NCBI GenBank assembly: GCA_024867545.1
Contig: JANFNE010000091.1
Location: 1-47,501, forward strand
Reading direction: 5' to 3'
From: Phytopythium helicoides
Taxonomy: Eukaryota; Oomycota; Peronosporomycetes; Pythiales; Pythiaceae
Length of the DNA stretch: 47,501 bases
Numbering within the stretch: the first letter of the stretch is position 1; each line of letters opens with the position of its first letter. The position numbers were made by a program, and so were the translations under genes. Below are positions 9,676 through 18,555 of the stretch, piece after piece. A model generated the notes under the pieces. The model was not told where the DNA came from, did no database searches, and was given only the letters and a program-made list of their open reading frames with translations.

Positions 9676-9707
9676 AAATAAATAACTAATTAATTAGTTA
9701 TTTATTT
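9676..9707. terminator. Perfect 32-nt palindrome between convergent genes, arm 1
   Basis: A 16+16 perfect inverted repeat centred on TAATT/AATTA. It lies between orf178 (+) and nad3 (-), which converge here. The same palindrome in arm 2 lies between convergent cox1 and orf178. It could end or process transcripts from both sides; the sequence shows only the symmetry and position. Confidence 0.5.
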
Positions 9708-9740
9708 TTTAATAAAATTATTATTTATTTTGATATTTTT

Positions 9741-10094
9741 TTACCATTCTAAGGCATCACTACACCAAATATAAATAAAACCAACAATTAATTCAACTAA
9801 AAATTCTATCATTGTCCAAAAGCCAAATGAAAAATTTGAACTTAAAGTTAAAACCCAAGGAAAAACAAAAACAGCTTCTAAATCAAAAATAATAAAAAGA
9901 ATTGCAACTAAATAAAATTTTACATCAAAAACTTTTCTAGCATCATCATAAGGATTAAAACCACATTCATAAGCTGTTAATTTTTCTAAATCATCTTTTT
10001 GTTTAACTAATATAAAAGATAAATTAAAAATTAAAATTGATAAAAATAAACTTAAAAGTAAAAATACGAAAATATTTGAATAATTTAATAACAT
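9741..10094 (-). CDS. nad3: NADH dehydrogenase subunit 3
   Basis: Nad3 (NuoA), a three-helix membrane subunit of complex I, 117 residues. It has the TAYECGFNPYDDARKVFDV loop motif with the conserved cysteine and DLEAVFVFPWVL in the second helix. The start is at 10094 (MLLNYSNIF); frame upstream of this runs through trnD and is not coding. Its stop codon and last Trp codon lie inside the inverted repeat (boundary 9748). Confidence 0.96.
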   Translation of the reverse strand: MLLNYSNIFVFLLLSLFLSILIFNLSFILVKQKDDLEKLTAYECGFNPYDDARKVFDVKFYLVAILFIIFDLEAVFVFPWVLTLSSNFSFGFWTMIEFLVELIVGFIYIWCSDALEW

Positions 10095-10118
10095 AATTTT
10101 TTTTTTTTTTTTATAAAA

Positions 10119-10192
10119 CGGAAAAAACGGGACTCGAACCCGCGACCAATAACGTGACAAGCTATTACTCTAACCAACTGAGCTACTTTTCC
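10119..10192 (-). tRNA. trnD(guc): tRNA-Asp(GUC)
   Basis: Reverse strand: acceptor GGAAAAG/TTTTTCC, D-arm GCTCAGTTGGTTAGAG, anticodon stem ATAGC/GTTAT with loop TTGTCAC (anticodon GTC), and T-loop TTCGAGT. Confidence 0.92.
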
Positions 10193-10219
10193 TTTTATAT
10201 TTATTTATATATAATTAAT

Positions 10220-10948
10220 TTAATGTAAATTTATAGCATCATTAATATAAATACAAGTTAATATAGTAAAAACATAAGCTTGTATCATAGCTACACCTAT
10301 TTCTAAACCTATTAAAAATACTAATAACATTAAAGGAATAAAATGTGCTAAAAATATTAAACTATTTACACTTAACATTGTCCATGCAAAACCTGCAATA
10401 ATTTTTAATAATGTGTGACCTGCCATCATATTGGCAAAAAGTCGAACTGGTAAACTTATTACACGAAATATATATGAAATTAATTCAATAGGAACTAATA
10501 AAGGAACTAAAGCTATACTAGAACCACTTGGTAATAATAAATTTAAAAAATTTATTTTATGTTTTTTAATACCAATTAAATTAAAACCAATATAGATAGT
10601 TAAAGCTAATGTAAAAGTAATTATTAAATGACTTGTTAATGTAAAACTATAAGGTACTAAACCTATTAAATTACATAAAAGTAAAAAAAAAAAAATTACA
10701 AAAATTAAAGATACAAATTGTTTATTATCTTTACCACCTATATTTGCATAAGTTAATTCTAAAGTTGCAGTAAATACTGATTCAAAAATTTGTTGAAAAT
10801 TTGTTGGAACAAATTTGGTTTTTATACTAATGTAAATATATACAAATAAAAAACCGATTATTGTTATTAAAGACGCGTTAGAAAACACAAAAGGTATTTG
10901 AAAAATAGGTAAAATTTCAAATTGTTCAAAAGGACTTGTTAAAAACAT
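10220..10948 (-). CDS. atp6: ATP synthase F0 subunit a
   Basis: Atp6 forms the proton half-channels against the c-ring. The frame is open over 242 residues. It contains LPVRLFANMMAGHTLLK with the essential Arg in helix 4 and, near the C-terminus, ELGVAMIQAYVFTILTCIYI-type sequence. It starts 3 bases after the cox3 stop, so the two are probably co-transcribed. No frameshift. Confidence 0.97.
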   Translation of the reverse strand: MFLTSPFEQFEILPIFQIPFVFSNASLITIIGFLFVYIYISIKTKFVPTNFQQIFESVFTATLELTYANIGGKDNKQFVSLIFVIFFFLLLCNLIGLVPYSFTLTSHLIITFTLALTIYIGFNLIGIKKHKINFLNLLLPSGSSIALVPLLVPIELISYIFRVISLPVRLFANMMAGHTLLKIIAGFAWTMLSVNSLIFLAHFIPLMLLVFLIGLEIGVAMIQAYVFTILTCIYINDAINLH

Positions 10949-10951
10949 ATA

Positions 10952-11863
10952 TTAATTACCTCCCCACCAGTAAACTGATACAAATAAAAATAACCAAACA
11001 ACATCTACAAAATGCCAATACCAAGCTGCAGCTTCAAAACCAAAATGATGTTGTTTTGTAAAATGATGATTAATTAATCTTATAGTACTTACTAAAATAA
11101 ATATAGTACCTACAATAACATGAAAACCATGAAAACCTGTTAATAAATAAAAAGTAGAACCATAAATACCATCTGAAATACTAAAGCTACTTTCAATATA
11201 TTCATAAGCTTGAATCATTGTGAAAATAAATGCTAAAGAAATTGTTAATACTAAACTTAATATAGCATTTTTTCTATCACCATAAACAATTGAATAATGT
11301 GCCCAAGTAATAGTAGCGCCTGAAGATAATAAAATTATAGTATTTAATAAAGGAATACCCCAAGCATTAACTGTTTCAATACCTAATGGAGGCCATAAAG
11401 AACCAATTTCAGGTGTAGGAGCTAAAGCTGAATGAAAAAAAGCCCAAAAAAAACTAATGAAAAAAGATAATTCTGTACCTATAAATAATAATACACCTTT
11501 TCTTAAACCCATTTGTACTTGTTTAGTGTGATTACCTTCGTATACAGCTTCTCTTACTATATCACGAAACCAAGTATACATTGTTAAAGCAACAATTAAA
11601 AAACCTGTTAAAGTTAAAATATTACTACCACTATATCCATGTAAATACATAACAAAACCAAAAGTTAAGAAAAAAAGTCCAAATGAAATAACAAAAGGCC
11701 ATGGACTTGCATCTACTAAATGATATGGATGTTGTATTGTTGTTTTATTTTCAGTTATTTTTTTAAAAAATAATAAATCATTTTTAAATTTATTTATTTT
11801 TGTAATATCAGTTGTTGTTTCAATTTTTAAATTTTTTTTATTAATATAATAATAATTTTTCAT
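10952..11863 (-). CDS. cox3: Cytochrome c oxidase subunit III with N-terminal extension
   Basis: Cox3 of complex IV, seven membrane helices. The canonical protein begins at about residue 44 (QHPYHLVDASPWPF); helices include FWAFFHSALAPTPEIG, and the gene ends FVDVVWLFLFVSVYWWGGN. The open frame starts 43 residues earlier with a Lys/Asn-rich stretch (MKNYYYINKKNLKIETTT). No other Met codon lies before the conserved start region, so the extension is either real or translation starts on a non-ATG codon. 303 residues against a usual ~260-270. No frameshift. Confidence 0.96.
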   Translation of the reverse strand: MKNYYYINKKNLKIETTTDITKINKFKNDLLFFKKITENKTTIQHPYHLVDASPWPFVISFGLFFLTFGFVMYLHGYSGSNILTLTGFLIVALTMYTWFRDIVREAVYEGNHTKQVQMGLRKGVLLFIGTELSFFISFFWAFFHSALAPTPEIGSLWPPLGIETVNAWGIPLLNTIILLSSGATITWAHYSIVYGDRKNAILSLVLTISLAFIFTMIQAYEYIESSFSISDGIYGSTFYLLTGFHGFHVIVGTIFILVSTIRLINHHFTKQHHFGFEAAAWYWHFVDVVWLFLFVSVYWWGGN

Positions 11864-12000
11864 AAAATTTTAAATTTATAAAATATAAATATTTTTTAAT
11901 AATTAATTATTTAATTATAAATAATATTACTTAAATAATATTATTTTTTTAATTATTTAATATTAAAAAAAATAATATTAATATATTTAATATTAAAAAA
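11864..12000. other. AT-only spacer between cox3 and rps7
   Basis: 137 bases, almost wholly A/T, with short repeats of AATATTATT-type sequence that can form weak hairpins. No ORF or RNA gene is seen. Confidence 0.6.
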
Positions 12001-12423
12001 TTAAAAATTTATATTAAATTTTAATTTTTTAATATCTTTATAATATTGTTTTTTTGTGTTAATTGTTTTACTTTTATTTTTAGATGTTTGAATAATTTCA
12101 TTAGTTATGTTTTTTAAATTTGAATTTAATAATAACCATGATATTGATTTTTTAATTTGTTTATCTTCATTTAAAAAAATTAAAAAATAAGCATCTTTTT
12201 TTTTTTTACTTTTTTTTTTATTTGGAATACTTATTGCTTTTAATTTTGGTAATAAATTTTTTATACATTTTATTAAAATAAAAATAGGTTTTTGTTTTGT
12301 ATTTTTTTTTAAATTAATTAAAATATTTTTAAAAATATATTCTGAATTGGTTTTTTTACCTTTTTTTAATAATATATTTGTAAATATTTTTTTAATTTTA
12401 AACTCTTCGTAATTTAGTTCCAT
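12001..12423 (-). CDS. rps7: Ribosomal protein S7
   Basis: S7 initiates assembly of the small-subunit head. 140 residues, open. Recognisable from its position directly after rps12 (the bacterial str-operon order) and from blocks such as NILLKKGKK near the start, [15 protein letters not shown] in the middle, and SWLLLNSNL. Strongly Lys/Asn-rich, as expected at this base composition. The ATG at 12423 lies 26 bases inside the end of rps12. Confidence 0.88.
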   Translation of the reverse strand: MELNYEEFKIKKIFTNILLKKGKKTNSEYIFKNILINLKKNTKQKPIFILIKCIKNLLPKLKAISIPNKKKSKKKKDAYFLIFLNEDKQIKKSISWLLLNSNLKNITNEIIQTSKNKSKTINTKKQYYKDIKKLKFNINF

Positions 12424-12778
12424 ATTTTGATCTTGAAGTTTTTCTTTTTAATATACCTAATAAATCATATTTACCTCTAACAATATGATATTTAACACCA
12501 GGTAAATCTTTCACTCTACCACCTCTAACTAATACAATAGAATGTTCTTGTAAACTATGTCCTATACCAGGTATATATGAAATAACTGTATATCTACTAC
12601 TTAATCTAACTTTAGCAACTTTACGTAAAGCTGAGTTAGGTTTTTTAGGTGTTGTTGTATATACTTTTAAACAAATACCTTTACGTTGAGGACATTTTTT
12701 TAATGCAGGACTTTTATTTATTTTTTTTTTTTCTAAACGTTTTTGTTTTTGTAAAAATAATTGATTTATTGTTGACAT
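12398..12778 (-). CDS. rps12: Ribosomal protein S12
   Basis: S12, decoding-centre protein. 126 residues, open. It has [52 protein letters not shown] and [17 protein letters not shown], nearly unmistakable. The C-terminus ([10 protein letters not shown]) overlaps rps7 by 26 bases. It is the best-conserved ribosomal protein in the window and serves as a check that this stretch of sequence is accurate. Confidence 0.97.
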   Translation of the reverse strand: MSTINQLFLQKQKRLEKKKINKSPALKKCPQRKGICLKVYTTTPKKPNSALRKVAKVRLSSRYTVISYIPGIGHSLQEHSIVLVRGGRVKDLPGVKYHIVRGKYDLLGILKRKTSRSKYGTKLRRV

Positions 12779-12790
12779 AAAAAATTAAAA

Positions 12791-12863
12791 TGAATAATAA
12801 CGGATTTGAACCGCTAACATTTTCGGTGTAAACGAAATACTCTACCAATTGAGCTAATTATTC
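12791..12863 (-). tRNA. trnV(uac): tRNA-Val(UAC)
   Basis: Reverse strand: acceptor GAATAAT/ATTATTC, D-arm AGCTCAATTGGTAGAGT, anticodon stem TTTCG/CGAAA with loop TTTACAC (anticodon TAC). Confidence 0.92.
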
Positions 12864-12865
12864 TA

Positions 12866-12939
12866 TGGGCCTAAGTAGACTTGAACTACTGACTTTACAC
12901 TTATCAGGCGTATACTCTAACCAACTGAGTTATAGGCCC
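12866..12939 (-). tRNA. trnI(gau): tRNA-Ile(GAU)
   Basis: Reverse strand: acceptor GGGCCTA/TAGGCCC, anticodon stem TACGC/GTGTA with loop CTGATAA (anticodon GAT), and T-loop TTCAAGT. Confidence 0.92.
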
Positions 12940-12941
12940 TT

Positions 12942-13013
12942 TTGAAGTAAAAGGATTCGAACCTTTGATTATCCGCACCAAAAACGGAGGCCTTACCACT
13001 TGGCTATACTTCA
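12942..13013 (-). tRNA. trnQ(uug): tRNA-Gln(UUG)
   Basis: Reverse strand: acceptor TGAAGTA/TACTTCA, anticodon stem TCCGT/GCGGA with loop TTTTGGT (anticodon TTG), and T-loop TTCGAAT. Confidence 0.9.
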
Positions 13014-13053
13014 ATTTAAATTAATTAATAAAATATTTATTAAATAAAAGTTT

Positions 13054-13124
13054 ATGCTTAGAAAGATTCGAACTTTCATTTTATAGATCCGCAATCTAAC
13101 GCTTTATCCATTAAGCTATAAGCA
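13054..13124 (-). tRNA. trnR(gcg): tRNA-Arg(GCG), overlapping rps10
   Basis: Reverse strand: acceptor TGCTTA/TAAGCA, loop TTGCGGA (anticodon GCG), and T-loop TTCGAAT. Its first 14 bases are also the last codons and stop of rps10. Confidence 0.85.
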
Positions 13125-13455
13125 TTTTATTTTTATTTTTAATTATTTTAATTTTAATTATATAATTTTCATTTAAAATTTTTTTTACAAGTATTAAAAA
13201 ATTTAATAATTGAAAAATATTTTTAAAATTTATATCTATTTTTTGTATATAATTTTTATAAATAAAATGTTCACGAGATTTTTTATTTACATGTGGTGAT
13301 TTTAATAATGTAAATATTTTATTTTTATTTTTTATTTTAAATATACCATTTATTTGGATATTTTTAAAATTATTTTTTTTTTTTAATTTTAATAAATTTT
13401 TTTTAATATTATTAATTTTTTTTATTGATTTAAAAGTTATTCTTAAAATATACAT
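13111..13455 (-). CDS. rps10: Ribosomal protein S10
   Basis: S10 of the small-subunit head, 114 residues, open. The N-terminal MYILRITFKS and the central LLKSPHVNKKSREHFIY (the S10 signature SPH..KKSREHF) identify it. The last codons read MLIA-stop and lie within trnR(GCG), so processing of the tRNA would cut into the rps10 message; alternatively the sense protein ends a few residues earlier after processing. Confidence 0.93.
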   Translation of the reverse strand: MYILRITFKSIKKINNIKKNLLKLKKKNNFKNIQINGIFKIKNKNKIFTLLKSPHVNKKSREHFIYKNYIQKIDINFKNIFQLLNFLILVKKILNENYIIKIKIIKNKNKMLIA

Positions 13456-13476
13456 TTTTTATATTATAATAAAAAT

Positions 13477-13550
13477 TGTCTGGAGGTGGATTTGAACCAC
13501 CGACACAAAGATTTTCAGTCTTTTACTCTAACCAACTGAGCTATCCAGAC
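13477..13550 (-). tRNA. trnF(gaa): tRNA-Phe(GAA)
   Basis: Reverse strand: acceptor GTCTGGA/TCCAGAC, anticodon stem AAAGA/TCTTT with loop CTGAAAA (anticodon GAA), and T-loop TTCAAAT. Confidence 0.93.
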
Positions 13551-13557
13551 TTAAATA

Positions 13558-15087
13558 TTATATTAATAAAAATAAATAAATTTTATTTAAATAAGATAAT
13601 ATAATATTTGGAAATATAAATAAAAATAAAATAAATTGAGTATTTAACAATAATACAATACTTTGAGTTTTATTTATTTGTGAAACATATAATTTTCTTG
13701 AAATTTTTTCAAAATATATAATTTTTATTATTTTTAAATAATAAAATGAACTTATAACACTTATAATTATACCAAAAAAAACTAAACTAAAGTAGTTATT
13801 TTTAATGGCTGAAAAAAATATAAATAATTTTGAAAAAAAACCAGCTAAAGGTGGTATACCTGCCAATGAAAATATATTTATAACAATAATAGCACCAATT
13901 AATTTATTAATAGAAGAAATATTTGATAAATCTGTTAAATATTTTATAGGTTTATGATTAATATTTAATGAAATATATGAAGTCCAAAGATTAATACTTG
14001 TTATTATATAAATTATTATATATAATAAAATAAAAGGAATATTATTTAATAAATTTGATGTAAATCCTATAAGGATAAAACCTACGTGACTTATTGAACT
14101 ATAAGCTAATAATCTTTTTATTTTTTTTTGTTGTAATGCAGATAATGCACCTATTAACATTGAAAAAAAAGATACTATATAAAAAAAAATTTCAAAAAAA
14201 AATGAAATATTAAAAAATATATCAAAAAAAAAACGAATTAAAATACCAATAAAAGCTATTTTAGGTACAATTGCAAAAAAACTTGAAACATTATTGGGCG
14301 CACCTTCATAAACATCAGGTAACCAAAAATGAAAAGGTACGGCACCAATTTTAAATAAAATACCTGCAATAATAAAAATTAATGAATATACTATTCCTAA
14401 TAATAAATCAGTATTTTTTAAAAAATCAACATTTGATAAAAATAAAAAAATGGTATTAAAATTTAATGAACCTATAATTACATATAAAATAGAACAACCA
14501 AAAAGAATAAAACCAGAAGCAATAGATCCTAATATAAAATATTTTAATGCTGCTTCAACTGATATTATTGATTTTTTTTGAGAAGCTGTTAATATATAAA
14601 AACTTAAACTTTGTAATTCTATAGCTAAATATAATGTAATAAAATGATTTGATGATATTAAAATCATTAAACCTAATAAAGATATTAGCATTAAAATATT
14701 TATTTCATATGAATTAATTTTTTGTTGAATAATATATTTTTGCTGTGTAAAAAAACAAATTATTGTTGATAATATTAAAATAATTTTAATAAATTGAGTA
14801 AAATTATTTATAATTAGCACTCCATTCATTACATTATTTGAAATATTATTTATATTAAAAGTTAGAACTAAAAGAATTAATAATAAATATATTATTATAG
14901 AATTTATATTTTTAGTGATCAAAATTTTTTCATAATTTTGATTATTTTTATAAAAAACTCCGAATAATAATAAAATTAATAAAACAGTAGTTAAAAAAAA
15001 TTCTGGAATAAGAATTTCAAAATTGTTATTAAAAATTTCTTGTAAAATCATAATATTATTTATATAAAAAATAAATAAATATTTCAA
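13558..15087 (-). CDS. nad2: NADH dehydrogenase subunit 2
   Basis: Nad2 (NuoN), an antiporter-like proton-pumping subunit of complex I. 509 residues from 15087; a start at 15051 (MILQEIFNNNFEILIPE, 497 residues) looks more like the family. About 14 membrane helices. Conserved blocks include ALKYFILGSIASGFILFG, KIGAVPFHFWLPDVYEGAP with the key lysine, and RLLAYSSISHVGFILIG. The frame is open throughout. It diverges from nad7 across an 84-base spacer. Confidence 0.95.
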   Translation of the reverse strand: MKYLFIFYINNIMILQEIFNNNFEILIPEFFLTTVLLILLLFGVFYKNNQNYEKILITKNINSIIIYLLLILLVLTFNINNISNNVMNGVLIINNFTQFIKIILILSTIICFFTQQKYIIQQKINSYEINILMLISLLGLMILISSNHFITLYLAIELQSLSFYILTASQKKSIISVEAALKYFILGSIASGFILFGCSILYVIIGSLNFNTIFLFLSNVDFLKNTDLLLGIVYSLIFIIAGILFKIGAVPFHFWLPDVYEGAPNNVSSFFAIVPKIAFIGILIRFFFDIFFNISFFFEIFFYIVSFFSMLIGALSALQQKKIKRLLAYSSISHVGFILIGFTSNLLNNIPFILLYIIIYIITSINLWTSYISLNINHKPIKYLTDLSNISSINKLIGAIIVINIFSLAGIPPLAGFFSKLFIFFSAIKNNYFSLVFFGIIISVISSFYYLKIIKIIYFEKISRKLYVSQINKTQSIVLLLNTQFILFLFIFPNIILSYLNKIYLFLLI

Positions 15088-15171
15088 AAATATTTATCTA
15101 CTATATATGCTATATATTTATAAATTTTTTAATTTATAAATATTCTTATTGTTTTTTTAAAAAAAAAAAAA
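15088..15171. promoter_or_regulatory. Divergent AT-rich spacer with 11-bp hairpin; candidate promoter region
   Basis: The only head-to-head spacer in the first single-copy region. The minus-strand block nad2-to-nad3 and the plus-strand block nad7-to-cox1 both start from here. It contains TATATATGCTATATATTTA and a perfect 11-bp inverted repeat (ATTTATAAATT with a 4-base loop) at 15116-15142. Promoter function is inferred from layout alone. Confidence 0.4.
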
Positions 15172-16349
15172 ATGGCTTTAAAAAAAATTAAAAATTTTTC
15201 TATAAATTTTGGTCCACAGCATCCAGCAGCTCATGGTGTTTTAAGACTTATTTTAGAATTAAATGGTGAAGTAGTTAAAAAAGCTGATTCACATATAGGT
15301 TTATTACATAGAGGTACTGAAAAATTAATTGAATATAAAAATTATTTACAAGCATTACCTTATTTTGATCGATTAGATTATGTTTCTATGATGTGTCAAG
15401 AACATGCTTATGTATTAGCAATTGAAAAATTATTAAATTGCGATGTTCCTTTAAGAGCTCAATATATTCGAGTTCTTTTTTCTGAAATAACACGTTTATT
15501 AAATCATTTATTAGCTGTGTGTTGTCATGCATTAGATGTAGGGGCTATGACACCTTATTTTTGGGGATTTGAAGAACGTGAAAAACTTATGGAATTTTAT
15601 GAAAGAGTTTCAGGAGCACGTATGCATGCAGCATATTTTAGACCTGGAGGTGTTCATCAAGATTTACCTAAAGGTTTATTAAATGATATATTTATTTTTT
15701 GTGATCAATTTAATACCCGTTTAGATGAAATTGAAGAAATGTTAACAAATAATCGTATTTGGAAACAAAGATTAGTTGATATAGGTATTGTTACAGCAAA
15801 AGAAGCTTTAAATCGTGGTTTTAGTGGTGTTATGTTAAGAGGTTCTGGAATAGCTTGGGATTTAAGAAAAACGCAACCTTATGAAGTTTACGATAAATTA
15901 GATTTTGAGATTCCTGTAGGTACTAATGGAGACTGTTATGATAGATATTTAATTAGAATTGAAGAAATGAGACAATCTATTAAAATAATCCATCAAGTTA
16001 TAAATGAAATACCTGAAGGACCTATTAAATTAGATGATAAAAAAATTACAAGTCCAAATAGGATTCAATTAAAAAATTCAATGGAATCTTTAATACATCA
16101 TTTTAAATATTATTCTGAAAATATTACAGTAAATAATGGTGAAACTTATACAATGATTGAAGCTCCTAAAGGTGAATATGGTGTTTTTTTAGTATCTAAT
16201 GGTACAAATAAACCTTATAGATGTAAAATTAAATCTCCAGGATTTGTTCATTTACAAGCTTTAGATTTTATTGCTAAAAATCATATGATTGCAGATGTTG
16301 TAACTATTATGGTACACTTGATGTTGTTTTTGGAGAAATCGATAGATAA
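15172..16349 (+). CDS. nad7: NADH dehydrogenase subunit 7 (one frameshift near the end)
   Basis: Nad7 (NuoD, 49 kDa subunit) lies at the quinone site of complex I. It begins with an [14 protein letters not shown] block and has [38 protein letters not shown] and [20 protein letters not shown]. About 392 residues. In the last 14 codons the frame slips: the family end [23 protein letters not shown] is recovered if one base is restored at about 16305-16308 (attatgg), giving the stop at 16347-16349. Read uncorrected, the frame runs on to 16374 and overlaps the next gene. Confidence 0.95.
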
Positions 16350-16363
16350 TTTCAAAATATTTT

Positions 16364-16786
16364 ATGAAAAATAATTTATTTAAAAAATATAAATTAAATC
16401 AATTACAAAATATAAAACAAAATTATAAATATATTTATATTTTTCGTTATTATGATATGAATATTAACGAAATAATATCAATAAAAAAAAAATTAAAAAA
16501 ATTAAATTATAAATCATTAATTTTAAAACAAAATTTAATAACTAAATATTTTCCTAATATTAGAAGTCAAAATTCTGTTTTAATTATTTATGGTAATGAT
16601 GATAATTTAAATTTGATTAAAGATCTTTTTATTTTTAAAAAAATTGAATTAATTTATTTAAAAACAGAAAAAAATATTTATTCAAATCTAAAAATTAAAA
16701 AATTAATTTCAAATAATACAATACCTTTAAATAGTTTAATTATTAAACCTTTTTTAAATTTTTTATATTATTTAAGAAAAATTTAA
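16364..16786 (+). CDS. rpl10: Divergent ribosomal protein L10-like protein
   Basis: 140 residues, open, Lys/Ile/Asn-rich. I read it as L10, the stalk base, from the order of features: a beta strand and Tyr-rich stretch ([19 protein letters not shown]) where L10 has the conserved 'Y.GL...e...lR..L', then [17 protein letters not shown] (L10: 'LR.aG....vvKN.L'), then a [11 protein letters not shown] block (L10: 'G..a......dp'), and a short C-terminal helix. Length suits L10. It follows nad7 after 14 bases and precedes trnH. Oomycete mitochondrial genomes carry conserved unnamed ORFs, and this may be one of them; identity rests on motif order only. Confidence 0.55.
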   Translation: MKNNLFKKYKLNQLQNIKQNYKYIYIFRYYDMNINEIISIKKKLKKLNYKSLILKQNLITKYFPNIRSQNSVLIIYGNDDNLNLIKDLFIFKKIELIYLKTEKNIYSNLKIKKLISNNTIPLNSLIIKPFLNFLYYLRKI

Positions 16787-16790
16787 AAAA

Positions 16791-16864
16791 GGCGAATATA
16801 ACTTAAAGGTAGAGTGTTAGATTGTGGGTCTAAGTGTTATGGGTTCAAATCCCATTATTCGCCC
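16791..16864 (+). tRNA. trnH(gug): tRNA-His(GUG)
   Basis: Acceptor GGCGAAT/ATTCGCC with discriminator C as usual for His, anticodon stem TTAGA/TCTAA with loop TTGTGGG (anticodon GTG), and T-loop TTCAAAT. Confidence 0.92.
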
Positions 16865-16916
16865 TTTTTTCAAAATAACTCTTTATTTATTATATACTAT
16901 TATTTATTTATTTATT

Positions 16917-18395
16917 ATGTTTTTTAATAAATTTATATTAATAATTTTACTTATTTTACCTTTAATATCAATATTTATATTGTTTTTTATAAAAAATGAT
17001 AAATTAGTTAAAAATTTTAGTATTTTTATGTCATTTTTTATTTTCATAGTTTCGTTACCTTTGTGGATATTATTTGATAAATCTACTTCTAATTTTCAAT
17101 ATTTATTTAAAATGGAATGGATTAGTCAATTTAATATTAATTTTTATTTAGGTGTTGATGGTATATCACTTTTCTTTATAATTTTAACAACTTTTTTAAT
17201 ACCAATTTGTATGTTAATTAGTTATGAAATTGTAACAAAAAATGTAAAAGAATATTTTATTTTATATTTTCTTTTAGAATTTTGTTTAATAATTTCTTTT
17301 AGTGTATTAGATTTATTAATCTTTTATATATTTTTTGAAAGTGTTTTAATACCAATGTTTTTAATTATAGGTATTTGGGGTTCAAGAGAACGTAAAATTA
17401 AAGCTTCTTATTTATTTTTTATGTATACACTTGCAGGTTCTTTATTTATGTTTATTGCTATAATACATTTATTTTTAACTGTAGGTACAACAGATTATCA
17501 AATATTATATTACAGTAATTTTAATTTTTCATATGAAAAATTATATTGGTTAGCTTTTTTTTTATCTTTTGCAGTTAAACTTCCAATGTTACCATTTCAT
17601 GTTTGGTTACCAGAAGCTCACGTTGAAGCTCCAACAGCTGGTTCAGTTTTATTAGCAGGTATTTTACTTAAATTAGGTTCATACGGTATGGTTCGTTTTT
17701 TAATACCTTTATTTCCTAAAGCTAGTATATATTTTACTCCTTATGTATTAGTTTTATGTTTAATATCGGTAATTTACGCATCATTAACTGCAATTAGACA
17801 AACCGATTTAAAACGTATTATAGCTTATGCATCAGTAGCTCACATGAATTTTATTGTTTTAGGTATTTTTTTCTTTAACTATACAAGGTTTAGAAGGTAG
17901 TATTATACAAATGATAAGTCACGGTTTAGTTTCTAGCGGTTTATTCTTTTCTATAGGTTGTTTATATGATAGGTATCATACACGTTTTATTAATTATTAT
18001 GGTGGATTAGCACATACTATGCCTTTATTTTGTATAGCTTTATTTATATATGTTTTAGCAAATATGTCAATTCCAGGTTCAAGTAGCTTTGTTGGAGAAA
18101 TCTTAATTTTAACTGGTGTTTTTGAAGATAATACAACAACAGCTATTTTTGCAACTATTGGTATGTTTTTAGGAGGTATATATTCATTAATGTTTTATAA
18201 TAGAATTTGTTATGGAAATATTCAAAATATTTATTTAAAAATTTATTATGATTTAACTTATCGTGAATTTTAATCCATTTAATTTTAATTATAAATATTT
18301 TTTTATTAGGATTATATCCTAAAATTTTTGAAAGTTGTATGCATGAAAGTGTAACTAAAATTTTAGTGCATATAGATTTTTCTTATTTTTATTAA
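16917..18395 (+). CDS. nad4: NADH dehydrogenase subunit 4 (two frameshifts)
   Basis: Nad4 (NuoM), an antiporter-like proton-pumping subunit. The start is at 16917 (MFFNKFILIILLILP); upstream codons of the same frame lie in trnH. It shows LGVDGISLFFIILTTFLIP, the catalytic-Glu helix IFFESVLIPMFLIIG, KLPMLPFHVWLPEAHVEAP, and KRIIAYASVAHMNF. An extra A near 17878-17880 and a lost T near 18270 shift the frame; corrected, the gene ends at 18395, giving about 492 residues (C-terminal ...LGLYPKIFESCM...). trnE follows after 26 bases. Confidence 0.95.
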
Positions 18396-18421
18396 AAATA
18401 TTTTTTATATTTTTAATAAAA

Positions 18422-18493
18422 GCCCTTTTAGTCTAGTGGTTAGGACATTGCCTTTTCACGGCAAAAACACGAGTTCAATTCTCGTAAAGGGTA
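18422..18493 (+). tRNA. trnE(uuc): tRNA-Glu(UUC)
   Basis: Acceptor GCCCTTT/AAAGGGT, anticodon stem TTGCC/GGCAA with loop TTTTCAC (anticodon TTC), and T-loop TTCAATT. Confidence 0.92.
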
Positions 18494-18555
18494 TAAATAT
18501 TAAATATATTTAAATTTAATATATTTAATAAATATGATAATTTAATAACCTTTTA

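Larger units (their letters stand above)
1..9748. repeat. Large inverted repeat, arm 1 (outer end outside window)
   Basis: This stretch is the reverse complement of 22700-32479, apart from scattered single-base indels. The inner end is at 9748: the match runs through the nad3 stop and its last Trp codon, then breaks (c at 9749 against the cox1 sequence in the other arm). The outer end is not seen, because the window begins inside rpl16. The arm duplicates rps3, rps19, rpl2, rps13, rps11, tatC, rpl14, rpl5, rns, nad9, cob, an unknown ORF and eight tRNA genes. Large inverted repeats are known in many oomycete mitochondrial genomes. Confidence 0.97.
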
